From NCBI GenBank assembly GCA_022575985.1, contig JAKSXM010000147.1, positions 21,176,001-21,240,000 on the forward strand: a stretch of DNA of 64,000 bases, read 5' to 3'. Below the pieces are notes generated by a model that searched no databases, was not told the DNA's origin, and saw only the letters and a program-made list of their open reading frames with translations. How positions within the stretch are numbered: the first letter of the stretch is position 1; each line of letters opens with the position of its first letter. Source of the stretch: Anagrus nilaparvatae. Taxonomy: Eukaryota > Arthropoda > Insecta > Hymenoptera > Mymaridae. Of this stretch, positions 33,353 through 46,760 are shown one piece after another. The position numbers and the translations under genes are program-made.

Positions 33353-33784
33353 TTAATTAATTTAACGTTCGTCATATTTTTCAATATAAATATAAGTATT
33401 AACGATCTCTACGAACAAATGTAATAATCTTGTATTTCAAAGATATACAAGGCATTTTCATGCCATTAATTTTATTTAAAATTTTTTACAATTTTAAATA
33501 AATTGGAAAAATTTTTTAATTGATGTTAAATAATTTTTTAAGATAAATTAATAAATAATTTAACTTAAAAAAGTGGTTTTGAATGAAAAAAATTGTCCAT
33601 CAATTTGTCTCGAGCGGGATTCGCCCCACGACCTTTGGTTTGCCGGACCAACGCTCTACCAACTGAGCTATCGAGAGCGGACATCCCAAGAGACAATCAG
33701 GATCAATTTCTTTCATTCAAGAGGCAGCATTGTAGATCTAGTGCCAAATTTATATTAATTAATTTAACGTTCGTCATATTTTTA
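33353..33784. repeat. Repeat unit bounded by 30-bp direct repeats, with a tRNA-like core
   Basis: AATTAATTTAACGTTCGTCA occurs near 33357 and again near 33758, inside about 30 bases of shared sequence. Between them lies a tRNA-like sequence on the minus strand. Direct repeats around a tRNA-derived core suggest a SINE or a tandem repeat fragment, but no poly(A) tail is clear. Confidence 0.5.
33607..33677 (-). pseudogene. tRNA-like pseudogene (SINE head?)
   Basis: The minus strand folds as a cloverleaf: acceptor pairs TCTCGA/TCGAGA, A-box TAGCTCAGTTGGTAGAGCG, anticodon stem TTGGT/ACCAA around CCGGCAA, and T-arm GTGGG/CCCGC. The nominal anticodon GGC (Ala) is not used in eukaryotic nuclear genomes. 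Position 33 is C instead of T, and the T loop is GCGAAT, one base short. A tRNA-derived repeat is more likely than a working tRNA. Confidence 0.6.
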
Positions 33785-33998
33785 AAAAATATGAATATGA
33801 TAAAAATATAAATATTTTACTATACAGTTAAATATTTCTAATTTTTTTTTCATTCTTAGGACTGCCGATATCTATATTATTACATCGTGAAATTTTTTTA
33901 ATTTTTCATATACAAAATAGCCAGAAATATAGATTGAAATTTTTGTAGTTTTAACATGGAACATGTTTATAGGGAGGGGGTACTTCAGAACTTGAAAA

Positions 33999-34229
33999 TT
34001 AAGGGGGGGGGGGGGGGGGTCAAATTTGTCCTATTTAAGGGGGGGGGGGGGGTCAAATTTGTCCTATTTAAGGGGGGGGTCAAATTTGTCCTTTTTAAGG
34101 GGGGGGGGGTCAAATTTGTCCTTTTTAAGGGGGGGGGTCAAATTTGTCCTATTTAAGGGGGGGGGTCAAATTTGTCCTTTTTAAGGGGGGGGGGTCAAAT
34201 TTGTCCTATTTAAGGGGGGGGGGGTCAAA
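33999..34229 (+). repeat. G-run minisatellite, 27-33 bp units
   Basis: Seven full units of TCAAATTTGTCCTATTTAA followed by a run of 8 to 17 G begin near 34021, 34054, 34081, 34111, 34139, 34167 and 34195, with a leading G run at 34003. Eight long G runs on one strand in about 230 bases give strong G-quadruplex potential. The 66-codon frame through it is an artefact. Confidence 0.92.
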
Positions 34230-34440
34230 TAAGACTTAGAATAATTAGGTAAGTATATATAAATAAATAAAATACTATTAAAAGACTTTGAAAAATCTGG
34301 GCTTAAGGACTTAGGATAATACAGGTTTATGGACTTAGAATAATATCGATTTAGGGACTTGGAATAATTCAGGTTCAGGGACTTATAATAATTCAGGTTT
34401 AGGGAATCAAAATAGTTTGGGTTTAGAATCTTAACAACTA
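34227..34440. repeat. Minisatellite, about 30-bp units
   Basis: Six to seven diverged units of the form GGACTTAGAATAATTCAGGT follow each other directly after the G-run array. Confidence 0.8.
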
Positions 34441-34850
34441 GTAAGGTAATAATGACAAATTACAACAATAGAAAATTGTATTGTAATGTTGAGTAACATT
34501 TGTATTATACCTAGTCCTCATTTGGAAGTAAACATGTTCCATGAATTTAGGTTGTGTTTACACAAACCGGTTATAAGTTTTTTCATATTGTAAACCGCCA
34601 ACATGAATTTTACTATACAGTTAAATATTTCTAATTTTTTTTTCATTCTTAGGACTGCCGATATCTATATTATTACATCGTGAAATTTTTTTAATTTTTC
34701 ATATACAAAATAGCCAGAAATATAGATTGAAATTTTTGTAGTTTTTTCATATTGTAAACAGCTAATGTGAATTTTACTATACAGCTAAATTAAAAAAGTT
34801 TTTATTTTTTTCATTCTTAAGACTGCTGATAACTATTTTATTTCATAAAG

Positions 34851-37517
34851 AAAGGGGGGGGTGAATATTCGGCGAAATCTGCTCTGGAGAGGAGCGACTT
34901 GAGATTCTCAGGAAATGGTGCTTTTTTAGTGACAATAAACCTCCCGAAGTCGGTTTTTAATTTTGATAACCGGTTTTGACTATATTGGCCAAAATGTGCT
35001 CTATTTAAATAACATTGGAAACGTGGTTTTTTGAAAATACCGCGAAAATTTGGGGGGGTTACACTTTTCTAACATATACTAATCGACTCGAATATCAATT
35101 ATCTTCAATCTCCATATGATAAATTGAGGGGCAATTCGTGTGCTCATACTTTTTAAAGCTGTTTTCTGAGTGGAATTTTTAGTTTTTAATTTTTAGAAAT
35201 TCATCACGCCAAATAGAAACAACCGATTTAGACGTGCAAGGTCTCAAAAATTTTGTCAAAGGGTCTTCTTTTTTGTGGTTTATTTATTTTTGACTCAACT
35301 TTGCATAACATAACCTAAAATTGCAAAAAACGACGAAAAACCCTAAAAAATGGCAGTTTTGCCATTAAAATTTTTTTATGGACAGTAGATATAAATTTTT
35401 TGAAAAAACAGGAAAAAACTACATGCAAAATCACAATTTTTTAGAAAAAGATTTTCCTATTTTTTGCTAAAAATTACTGCTTTATCGACAGCGCAAAGTA
35501 AAAAATCTTCCTTTTTCTAACTTTGGGCTTACGCAGCTAAAAATTTTTAAATGGGACATCCCAATTTTTTTTTTCTAGAAGTTACACATTTTTCACGTAC
35601 TTTCACGTGAAAAAAGTTTTTTTTTGATTTGGGACATCCTAACCTCCAAAACTTTAATTTTCGTTAAAAATAAATGTTTTTTTTCAAGTTTTACTCCAGC
35701 CAAAATACGGGTTTGGTTGTATTTTCACTGGCGAACACGAGATTTGCTCTATTATAGGTTTTTTGGGTCGCTGAAGACCAAAATCGGGGTCATTTCATAA
35801 ACAAAGTGGGGGCTTCACCCTTAAATTTGCAAAAACTACCCCCAAAAAGGGGTTTTTTTAAACACATTTGCATTATGTGCGCTCAGATTTGCACCATACG
35901 GATTTTGTGAGTCACTGATTAAGAATTTCGACTTCTTTTCCATAAAAAATCAATATTTTACCCTTGAAGTGGCTAAAACTACCCCTAAAATAGCTATAAC
36001 TACCTTTAAAAGGTGTGTTTTTCCTATTTTCGTACTTTTAGCATCCAGGATATGCCCATATGGGTTATTTGGGTCACAAATCAAGAATTTCGACTTTTTT
36101 TTCATAAATTATCAATAGTTAATCATAAAAAAGGAGTCGAAATTCTTTATTAGCGACCCAAAAAACCTATATGGGCATATCCGGGACGCTCAAAGTACAA
36201 AAAAAGCATAAATGTCCCATTTTTTAGGGTAGTTTTAGCCAGTTTAGGGGTAAAATCTTAATTATTTATGAAAAAGAAGTCATAATTCTTGATTAGCGAC
36301 CCAAAAAACCTATATGGGTTTATCCCGGATGCTAAAAGTACGAAAATAGGAAAAACTTTTAAAGGTAGTTTTAGTTATTTTAGGGGTAGTTTTAGCCACT
36401 TCAAGGGTATAATATTGATTTTTTATGGAAAAGAAGTCAAGATTCTTAATCATTGACTCACACAACCCGTATGGTGCAAATCTGAGCGCACAAAATGCAA
36501 ATATGTATAAAAAAACCGCATTTTGGGGGTAGTTTTTGCAAATTTAAGGGTGAAGCCCCCACTTTGTTTAAGAAATGACCCCGATTTTGGTCTTCAGCGA
36601 CCCAAAAAACCTATAATAGAGCAAATCTCGTGTTCGCCAGTGAAAATACAACCAAACCCGTATTTTGGCTGGAGTAAAACTTGAAAAAAAACATTTATTT
36701 TTAACGAAAATTAAAGTTTTGGAGGTTAGGATGTCCCAAATCAAAAAAAAACTTTTTTCACGTGAAAGTACGTGAAAAATGTGTAACTTCTAGAAAAAAA
36801 AAATTGGGGGGTCCCATTTAAAAATTTTTAGCTGCGTAAGCCCAAAGTTAGGAAAAGGAATATTTTTTACTTTGCGCTGTCGATAAAGCAGTGATTTTTA
36901 GCAAAAAATAGGAAAATCTTTTTCTAAAAAATTGTGATTTTGCATGTAGTTTTTTCCTGTTTTTTCAAAAAATTTATATCTACTGTCCATAAAAAAATTT
37001 TAATGGCAAAACTGCCATTTTTTAGGGTTTTTCGTCGTTTTTTGCAATTTTAGGTTATGTTATGCAAAGGTGAGTCAAAAACAAATAAACCACAAAAAAG
37101 TAGACCCTTTGACAAAATTTTTGAGAACTTGCACGTCCAAATCGGTTGTTTCTATTTGGCGTGATGAATTTTTAAAAATTAAAAACTAAAAATTCCGCTC
37201 AGAAAACAGCTTTAAAAAGTATGAGCACACGAATTGCCCCTCAATTTATCATATGGAGATTGAAAATAATTGATATTCGAGTCGATTAGTATATGTTAGA
37301 AAAGTGTAACCCCCCCAAATTTTCGCGCTATTTTCAAAAAACCACGTTTCCAATGTTATTTAAATGAAGCACATTTTGGCCAATATCGTCAAAACCGGTT
37401 ATCAAAATTAAAAACCGACTTCGGGAGGTTTTTTGTCACCAAAAAAGCACCATTTCCTGAGAATCTCAAGTCGCTCCTCTCCAGAGCAGATTTCGCCGAA
37501 TATTCACCCCCCCCTTT
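34851..37517. mobile_element. Palindromic foldback element, 2.7 kb
   Basis: AAAGGGGGGGGTGAATATTC at the left is inverted at the right, and near-identical inverted sequence continues for about 1.2 kb per arm to a centre around 36110-36190 (TTATCAATAGTTAATCATAA). The right arm carries one extra internal segment, so the centre is offset. No protein-coding sequence was found. It interrupts the 165-bp repeat array. Confidence 0.9.
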
Positions 37518-37689
37518 ATTGAGTTTTTTCAGATATCAAATAGCCGACAATATAGATTGAAATTTTTGTAGTTTTTTCATATTGTAAACCGACAATATGA
37601 ATTTTACTATACAGTTAAATTCTTAAAATTTTTGTTTTTTTCTATTATTCTTAGGACTGCCGATGTCTATATTATTTCATATTCAAATT

Positions 37690-37990
37690 TTTGAGTCATT
37701 TCATATATAAAATTAAAGAGTTTCGGGGCAAATTACTCCTTGAAAAAAATGCTATCTTTTTTAATTTTAGCTCACGGCACAGAGTTACAACTGCTTATAG
37801 CTAAGAAGTACAAAATTTAATAACTCAAAAATTGGTCATTTTTATCACTTCATATCTTAAAATGGTTTTTATTAAAATATAAAAACCAAAATGCTTTGTA
37901 TTCATTAAAAAGAAATAGCAAAAAAAAGACTTAGAGTCCGATTTATTGAGTTATTGGGTTTATTCATTGAAATAATAGTATTGAATTTAG
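37690..37990. repeat. Left copy of a repeat inverted at 47963-48250
   Basis: AGTTACAACTGCTTATAG, ACTCAAAAATTGGTCATTTT and AAAAAGAAATAGCAAAAAA match in inverse order the sequence at 47963-48250. The two suggest outer arms of one large inverted structure that encloses the satellite field. Confidence 0.65.
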
Positions 37991-37999
37991 CAGAAACTA

Positions 38000-40900
38000 T
38001 ACTTCACTTTAATTTTTTTTTCTAAAACAATCCTGTTTTATGAAAATGTTGTAATTTCAATTGTTTTTATGCAATATTAGCATTAAATTATTAGTATTGA
38101 ATTAAGAAAAATATACCCAACTTAAATGTTTTCGAATATTGTCCGATTTAATAGAAATCTTGTAATCTCAAATATTTTTATGCAATGATAGCATTAAAAT
38201 ATATGTCTTAAATTTAGCAAGATGTACCCCGCATTTAATTTTTTCGAATAATAGCCTGTATTTTAGAACAGTTGTAATTTCAATTTTATTGAAATATTAG
38301 TAATTAATTTAGCAGAAACTATACCTCACTTTAGTTTTATTTCGAAAAGTTTCCTTTTTTATAGAAAAGTTGTAATTTCAATCGTTTTTATGCAATAGTA
38401 TTGATATATTATAGTATTGAATTTATCAAAATATACCCAACTTAAATGTTTTTGAATTCCGTCGTGTTTTATAGAAATCTTGTAATTTCAAATGTTTTTA
38501 TGCAATGATAGCATTGAAATATCAGTATTGAATTTAGCAAAATATACCCAACTTAAATGTTTTTAAATATTGTCCTGTTTTACAGAAATCTTGTAATTTC
38601 AATTATTTTTCTGCAATGATAGCATTGAGAAATTAGTATTGAATTTAACAGAAAACAGAAATTATACCCCTCTTTAATATTTTTTTCGTTAACAACTTAA
38701 GGAGATAAACTCATATTGATTGTCCACAATTTAAAAATATCTAAAAATTTTAATATATATTGTCAAGTTTATTATAGCAGAAACTATACGCTATTCTATA
38801 TATTTTTCGAATAGTGTCCTCTTTTATATGAAAGTTGGAATTTCAAATATTTTTATGCAATGATTGCATTGAAATATTTTTATTTACTTTAGCAGAAACT
38901 ATACGTCATTCTAAATTTTTTTCGAATAGTGTCCTGTTTTATATAAAAGTTGTAATATAAAATAAATTTTTGCAATGATAGCATTGAAAATTTTTTATTG
39001 ACTTTAGCAGAGACTATATGCCATTCTAAATTTTTTTCGATTAGTCGTCCAGTTTTATATAAAAATTGTAATTTAAGGTATTAAGAGGGTTGTAGAAAAT
39101 GATGACAGGACTTAATGAAATAGGAAACATATTAAAATTTAAACATTTTAAAACTGAAATAAACTTTATTTTACCCCTCTTATAGCATTAACTTTTTTTT
39201 AATTAAGAAAATAAAATCGGAGTTTTAACATTGATCTTATGGGAGCAATACTTTGGAGCTTTGAAAAAGTGTGAAAATGATGACACAGGAGATTAAAATT
39301 AGCACAAAATGATAAATAAATGATCAAAGATTAAATTTTCAATTTATTTTCCCCACCTTATAGAATTTAATTTTAAATAAATAAATAAAAACTATGTAAA
39401 TAACCTGAAATTATACTAATACATGTATGATGTCACATATGTATGTAGCGTCGATAATTTCGAATGCGATAAAAAAAATTGTCCAACCTTCTTAAGTCCT
39501 TAAAATGTTTTTATGCAATGTTAGCATAGAATATATTTATTGACTTTAGCAGAGACTATACGGAATTCTAAATTTTTTTCGATAAGTCGTCCTGTTTTAT
39601 ATAAAAGTTGCAACTTAAAATATTTTTGTGCAATGATTGCATAGAAATATTTTTATTGACTTTAGAAGAAACTATATGCTAATCTAAATTTTTTTCGATT
39701 AATGTCCTGTATTATATAAAAGTTGGAATTTCAAATATTTTTATGCAATGACAGGATTTAATTTTTTTTTTTTAATTTTAGCTGAAACTGTAAATCATTT
39801 TAAATTTTTTTCAAATAGTCTCCTGTTTTATACAAAAGTTGTAATTATAAATATTTTTATGCAGTGATTGTATTGAAATATTTTTGTAATCTCAAAAATT
39901 TTTATGCAATGATAGCATTGACATATTTTTATTGACTTTAGCAGAAACTATACGCCATTTTAAATTTTTTTTGATTAGTTTACTGTTTTATATAAAAGTT
40001 GCAACTTAAAATATTTTTATGCAATGATTTCATTGAAATATTTTTATTGACTTTAGCAGAAACTATACGCCATTATAAATTTTTATTAATAGTCTCCTGA
40101 TTTATACAAAATTTGTAATTATAAATATTTTTATGCAATGATAGCATTGAAATTTTTTTATTTACTTTAGCAGAAATTATACGCCATTCTAAATTTTTTT
40201 TAATAGTCATACATTTTTATGCAATGATTGTATTGAAATATTTTTGTAATCTCAAAAATTTTTATGCAATTATAGAATTGAAATTTTTTTATTTACTTTA
40301 GCAGAAACTATACATTATAATAAAAATTTTTTTAAAAGTCATACATTTTTATGCAACGATTGTATTCAAATATTTTTGTAATTTCAAATATTTTTATGCA
40401 ATGATAGCATTAAAAATTTTTTTTTTTTATTTTAGCTGAAACTGTACAACATTTAAAATTTTCTTATAATAGTGTCTTGTTTTATATGAAAATTGAATTT
40501 TAAAATTTTTTTATACAATGATAACATTGAAATTTTTTTATTGAATTTAGCAGAAATTATACGCCATTCTAAATTTTTTTTTAATAGTCATACATTTTTA
40601 TGCAATGATTGTATTGAAATATTTTTGTAATCTCAAAAATTTTTATGCAATGATATTATTGAAATTTTTTTATTTACTTCAGCAGAAACTATAAGCTATT
40701 CTAAAATTTTTTTTGATAGTCATACATTTTTATGCAATGATTGTATTCAAATATTTTTGTAATTTCTAATATTTTTATGCAATGATAGCATTAAAATTTT
40801 TTTTTTTTGATTTTAGCTGAAACTGTACATCATTTTAAATTTTTTTCTAATAGTCTCCTGTTTTATAGAAAAGTTGTAATTTTAAATATTTTTATGCAAT

Positions 40901-43560
40901 GATAGCATTGAAATTTTTTTATTGACATTAGCTGAAACTGTACATCATTTAAAATTTTTTTCTAATAGTATCCTGTTTTATTTAAAAGTTGTAATTTTAA
41001 ATATTTTTATGCAATGAGAGCATTGAAATTTTTTTATTGACTTTAGCAGAAACTATATTTCATTTAAAATTTTTTTATAATAGTGTCTTCTTTTATATGA
41101 AAATTGAATTTTAAAATTTTTTTACGCAATGATAGTATTGAAATATTTTTATTGACTTCAGCAGAAACTATACGCCATTTTAAATTTTTTTCTAATAGTC
41201 TCCTGTTTTATAGAAAAGTTGTAATTTTAAATATTTTTATGCAATGATAGCATTGAAATTTTTATATTGACATTAGCTTAAACTGTACATCATTTAAAAT
41301 TTTTTTCTAATAGTATCCTGTTTTATTTAAAAGTTGGAATTTCAAATATTTTTATTCAATGATTGTATTGAAATAGTTTTGTAATCTCAAAAATTTTTAT
41401 GCAATGATAGTATTGAAATATTTTTATTGACTTAAGCAGAAACTATACGCCATTATAATTTTTTTTCTAATAGTCTCGTGTTTTATAGAAAAGTTGGATT
41501 TCAAATATTTTTATGCAATGATAGCATTTAAATTTTTTTTTTGACTTTAGCAGAAATTATACGCAATTCTCAATTTTTTTTAATAGTCTCCTGTTTTATA
41601 CAAAATTTGGAATTATAAATATTTTTATGCAATGATAGCATTTAAATTTTTTTTTTGATTTTAGCTGAAACTGTACATCATTTAAAATTTTTTTCTAATA
41701 GTATCCTGTTTTATTTAAAAGTTGTAATTTTAAATATTTTTATGCAATGAGAGCATTGAAATTTTTATATTGACATTAGCTTAAACTGTACATCATTTAA
41801 AATTTTTTTCTAATAGTATCCTGTTTTATTTAAAAGTTGGAATTTCAAATATTTTTATTCAATGATTGTATTGAAATAGTTTTGTAATCTCAAAAATTTT
41901 TATGCAATGATAGTATTGAAATATTTTTATTGACTTAAGCAGAAACTATACGCCATTATAATTTTTTTTCTAATAGTCTCGTGTTTTATAGAAAAGTTGG
42001 ATTTCAAATATTTTTATGCAATGATAGCATTTAAATTTTTTTTTTGACTTTAGCAGAAATTATACGCAATTCTCAATTTTTTTTAATAGTCTCCTGTTTT
42101 ATACAAAATTTGGAATTATAAATATTTTTATGCAATGATAGCATTTAAATTTTTTTTTTGATTTTAGCTGAAACTGTACATCATTTAAAATTTTTTTCTA
42201 ATAGTATCCTGTTTTATTTAAAAGTTGTAATTTTAAATATTTTTATGCAATGAGAGCATTGAAATTTTTTTATTGACTTTAGCAGAAACTATACGCCATT
42301 ATAAATTTTTTTATAATAGTCTCCTTTTTTATAGAAAAGTTGGAATTTCAAATATTTTTATGCAATGATTGCATTGAAATATTTTTGTAATTTCAAATAT
42401 TTTTCTGCAATGATAGCATTTAAATTTTTTTTTTACTTTAGCAGAAATTATACGCCATTCTAAATTTTTTTTAATAGTCTCCTGTTTTATATAAAATTCG
42501 TAATTATAAATATTTTTATGCAATGATAGAATTTAAATTTTTTTTTTAATTGTAAGTGAAACTGTACATCATTAAAATTTTTTTTCTAATAGTATCCTGT
42601 TTTATTTAAAAGTTGTAATTTTAAATATTTTTATGCAATGAGAGCATTGAAATTTTTTTTTGAATTTAGCAGAAACTATACGCCATTATAAATTTTTTTC
42701 TAATAGTCTCCTTTTTTATAGAAAAGTTGGAATTTCAAATATTTTTATGCAATGATTGCATTGAAATATTTTTGTAATTTCAAATATTTTTATGCAATGA
42801 TAGCATTTAAATTATTTTTTTGACTTTAGCTGAAAGTGTACATCATTTAAAATTTTTTTCTAATAATCATTTGGATGTCGGCAGTCCTAGTTATGAAAAA
42901 ATAAATTAAAAAAAATATTTTAGATATGCGTAGTTCTAGTTATGAAAAAGTATTTAAAAAAATAATTTGGGTGTCGGCAGTCCTAGTTATGAGAAAATAA
43001 AAAAAATTTTTGGGATAAAGTATTGGGTTAAATGAACTTTTGAATTCAAATATTTTAGTTTCTGTACGTCCCTCTTTGAAATAATTTTATTGCTGTTAGC
43101 AGAAAATATATCTCATTCTGCATTTTTTTCTAATAGTGTCCTGTTTTATACAAAAGTTGGAATTTCAAATATTTTCATGCAATGATTGCATTGAAATATT
43201 TTTATTGACTTTAGCAAAAACTATACGTCATTCTACATTTTTTTTTTAATAGTGTCCTGTTTTATAGAACAGTTGGAATTTCAAATATTTTTATGCAATG
43301 ATTGCATTGAAATATTATTATTGACTTTAGCAGAAACTATACGTCATTTTACATTTTTTTATAATAGTGTCATGCTTTATACAAATGCTGGAATTTCAAA
43401 TATTTTTATGCAATGTTAATATTGAAATATTTTTATTCACTTTGACAGAAACTATACGTTATTCTAATTTTTTTTGAATAACGCTCTGTTATATATAAAA
43501 ATTGGGATTTCAAATATTTTTATGCAATGTTACTGTTGAAATATTTTTTTAAAAAATAAT
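38000..43560. repeat. AT-rich satellite, period about 115-120 bp
   Basis: Units contain AATATTTTTATGCAATGAT, GCATTGAAAT, TTTAGCAGAAACTATACGCC and TAGTCTCCTGTTTTATA, repeated dozens of times with point changes and unit truncations. Non-satellite interruptions lie at about 39060-39480 and 42868-43060. A higher-order duplication is present at 41250-42240. Frames inside are shadows of the repeat. Confidence 0.9.
41250..42240. repeat. 503-bp higher-order duplication within the satellite
   Basis: A block of several satellite units starting around CATTAGCTTAAACTG (41271) recurs at 41774, 503 bases later. It includes the rare variants GACTTAAGCAGAAAC and TATACGCAATTCTCAATT. Shared rare variants show block duplication and not independent change. 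Confidence 0.85.
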
Positions 43561-43751
43561 ATATGAAAAAATTCAAAAAATTTCATCGAATAAGGAATTT
43601 GATATCGATATTGTAAAAAAATATTTCAATGTTAACATTACACAAAAATATTTGAAGTCTAAAAAATAAAAAAAAAATAATTTGGATGTCGACAGTCCTA
43701 GTTATGAGAAAATAAAAAAAAAAAAATTTTTAGATGTCGGCAGTCCTAGTT

Positions 43752-45947
43752 GGGTCAATATTTGTGAACTGTATATGACTTTGCATGGGTGGGTCTCAAA
43801 ATGTACTCCAAAGTATGTTTGGTCGAAAGTATATATAAAAAAAATAATTTTCCCCAATTTTTAGCTTTTTAGATCCAATCCTCTATTCTTTACAGCGATT
43901 TTTATTTTTTTCAATTTTTTAAAATTTTTAATTTTTGAGAAATTTATGTTCATTAATTTTTCTCGCAAACGCGCACTTTACAATAAAATTTTTTTTCCTT
44001 ATAGTACCCCATAGGAAATTTCCCGTAGAATTCGATTCTGGGGTCCAATTTTTTTTTTTGAACTGCGCATGCGCGAGAAAATCAACTTTTTTGCTTTGCC
44101 TTTTCTAGATTATATGCCTCAGCTGCAGACAGCTCAATTTTCATCCTGTTGGTCTCAAATTGTATGTTTTTTCATATACTTTCAGCATATGAAATCATTT
44201 TTTTGGGTAAATTTATTTTAAAAGCACTAAAATTGAAAAATAGCGATTTTTAAAAATCATTTTTCACAAATTTTGAATTTTCTGCCAAGTCACATGACCA
44301 AATTAAAATCTGACCAAAAATTCGGATTCAGCGGAAAATTTTACATAAGGATACCAATTTTCGTCTTATTTCATTAAATAGTTTCTAAGATATCCCATTT
44401 TGAAGATAAAGATTAAAATTGACTTTTTTTAAAAAACCCTAAAAATGGGACTCTGACTTTAATTATCATATCTGTTAAAAAAATAATTATAAAAAGACGA
44501 GTAAAAATTTTTTGGAAACTAAGGGCTTGTAAAAAATTTTTGAGGCCTATAGAACTCGTTTCTTTTAAAAATTAGAATTTTGGCAGCAATTTCAAAATTG
44601 GTCATTTTTGGGTAAGAATAGGGATTTGGTTTATTGACTATCGCCATGAGAGAATTAACAACAAATAAATGTGGTGTACTGTAAATAAATGTTGATACGT
44701 ATACTGAAAAAATGAGACCAATTGGAAGTATTTTGGTTAGCTGGCGAGGTTGCAGCTTTGTATTAAAGATTATGAAACAAATCCTATTTTATAACATTGT
44801 TGTATTTTGTAGCTATTCTATCTTATTTTCAATTTTCCGAATTTTCTAGTTACCTAATGAAAATTTTGACAAAATTTTTGGATTCCTCGAGAAATTTTAT
44901 AAAAGACCCCCTTTTTGGAAAAGTTTTGGATGTTTCCGTAACGCTATAGAAATAAAAGAAATAGGAAAGTACTAAATAACTACAAAATACCACAATGTTA
45001 TCAAATAGAATTTTTTTGTAATCTTTAATACAAAGCTGCAAACTTACCAGTTAACCAAAATACTTCCAATTGGTCTCATTTTTTTGGTATAAGTGTCACC
45101 ATTCAGTTGCCGTACACTGCAATTATTTGTCGCTAAATCTCTCATATGAGAATCATCAAAAATTTTTTACAAGCCCTTAGTTTCCAAAAAATTTTTACTC
45201 GTCTTTTTATAATTATTTTTTTAACAGATATGATAATTAAAGTCAGAGTCCCATTTTTAGGGTTTTTTAAAAAAAGTCAATTTTAATCTTTATCTTTAAA
45301 ATGGGATATCTTAGAAACTATTTAATGAAATAAGACGAAAATTGGTATCCTTCTGTAAAATTTTCCGCTTAATCCGAATTTTTAGTCAGATTTTCATTTG
45401 GGTCACGTAACTTGGCGGAAAATTCAAAATTTGTGAAAAATGATTTTTTAAAAATCGCTATTTTTCAATTTTAGTGCTTTTAAAATAAATTTACCCAAAA
45501 AAATGATTTCATATGCTGAAAGAATATGAAAAAACCTACAATTTGAGACCAACAGGATGAAAATTGAGCTGTCTGCAGCTGAGGCATATAAGCTAGAAAA
45601 TGCAAAGCAAGAAAGTTGATTTTCTCGCGCATGCGCAGTTCAAAAAAAAATTGGACCCCAGAATCGAATTCTACGGGAAATTTCCTATGGGGTACTATAA
45701 GGAAAAAAAATTTTATTGCAAAGTTCGCGTTTGCAAGAAAAATTAATGAACATAAATTTCTCAAAAATTAAAAATTTCAAAAAATTAAAAAAAACAAAAA
45801 TCGCTGTAAAAAATAGAGGATTGGATCTAAAAAGCTAAAAATTGGGGAAAATTATTTTTTTTTATATATGCTTTCGACCAAACATACTTTGGAGTACATT
45901 CTGAGACTCGAAAATCTAAACTGTATATACTTCACAAATTTTGACCC
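43752..45947. mobile_element. Palindromic foldback element, 2.2 kb
   Basis: It begins GGGTCAATATTTGTGAACTG and ends with the inverse. The arms are similar throughout (TTTAGATCCAATCCTCTA and mirror; GACGAGTAAAAATTTTTTGG and mirror) to a centre near 44860. It sits inside a repeat unit: AGTT at 43748-43751 is repeated at 45948-45951, and removing the element restores CCTAGTTATGAG, the normal unit. A diverged half copy lies at 49490-49890. Confidence 0.9.
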
Positions 45948-45990
45948 AGTTATGAGAAAATAAAAAAAAAAAATAAATTTTTAGACGTCG

Positions 45991-46694
45991 CACAGTGATC
46001 TAGGAAAAAAAAAGAAGAAAAAAATTCGATTTGCTCGAGGTTATGTGCAATTTTTACGCGGCTTAAGTCATTTTAAAGCTAAACTCCTCTATTTTACGAA
46101 AAGTACGACGAGAAAGTTTTTTTAATACATTTTCCACCCCTAAATTGCAAAAAACTACCCCTAAAGTATGAAATTTATTATAAAATAATATTTTTGCGCA
46201 AAAAAATATCGAAGTAAGTTTTATCAGTTTTAAATTCTAAGAGTGGTATTAAGGGTTGTTAGGGGTTCAAAAGGGTTAAGATATATAAAAAAAATTGTTT
46301 TAATACATTTTATAAATATTTAATAAAATTTTATTTTGAACAACTATGGAAATTCTCACTTTCAGGTGTATTTAAGGGTTGTTAGGGGGTTTTTAAGGGT
46401 AGTTTTTTTTTTTTTTTAATAAATACGTTATTTGTTTGCAAAGTTTTCATTTTCTAACATAATAAACCTACTTCGATATTTTTTTGCGCAAAAATATTTT
46501 TTTATAATAAATTTCATACTTTAGGGGTAGTTTTTTACTTTTTAGGGGTGAAAATGTATTAAAAAAACTTTTTCGTCGTACTTTTCGTAAAATAGAGGAC
46601 TTTAGCTTTAAAATGCCGTAACCCGCGTCAAAATAGAACGTAACCTCGATCAAATCGAATTTTTTTCTTCTTTTTTTTTTCCTAGATCATTGTG
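45991..46694. mobile_element. Palindromic foldback element, 0.7 kb
   Basis: Ends CACAGTGATCTAGG and CCTAGATCATTGTG. The arms pair through AATCGAATTTTTTTCTTC and ACTACCCCTAAAGTATG to a centre near 46330. CGTCG flanks both sides (45986-45990 and 46695-46699). Removal restores TTAGACGTCGGTAGTCC, the sequence of the neighbouring repeat unit. Confidence 0.9.
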
Positions 46695-46760
46695 CGTCGG
46701 TAGTCCTAGTTATGAGAAAATAAAAAAAAAAATAAATTTTTAGACGTCGGTAGTCCTAGT

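Larger units (their letters stand above)
33955..34542. repeat. Minisatellite block bounded by 14-bp inverted repeats
   Basis: ATGGAACATGTTTA at the left is exactly inverted at the right as TAAACATGTTCCAT. Inside are a G-run minisatellite (33999-34229) and a second minisatellite of roughly 30-bp units (about 34227-34440). The block interrupts the 165-bp array at GTAGTTTT / TTTTTTCATATTG. Confidence 0.75.
33814..34850. repeat. Array of about 165-bp repeat units (left part)
   Basis: Units reading ACTATACAGTTAAAT, CATTCTTAGGACTGCCGAT, ATATAGATTGAAATTTTTG and CATATTGTAAACCGCCAA occur at 33814-33951, 34607-34744 and partly 34767-34850. The first two are almost identical over about 137 bases. The array is interrupted by a G-run block and by the 34851-37517 palindrome, and resumes at 37518-37690. 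The inverse motif GTCGGCAGTCCTAG appears in the right half of the field (42880-47960). Confidence 0.8.

Noticed and set aside
33607..33677. Functional tRNA-Ala gene
   Set aside because: The anticodon GGC is not used in eukaryotic nuclear genomes, position 33 is not T, and the T loop is one base short; a tRNA-derived repeat fits better.
33956..34156. 66-codon open frame with repeated GGGVKFVLFK-like peptide
   Set aside because: It is the translation of the G-run minisatellite; frame and length follow only from repeat period.
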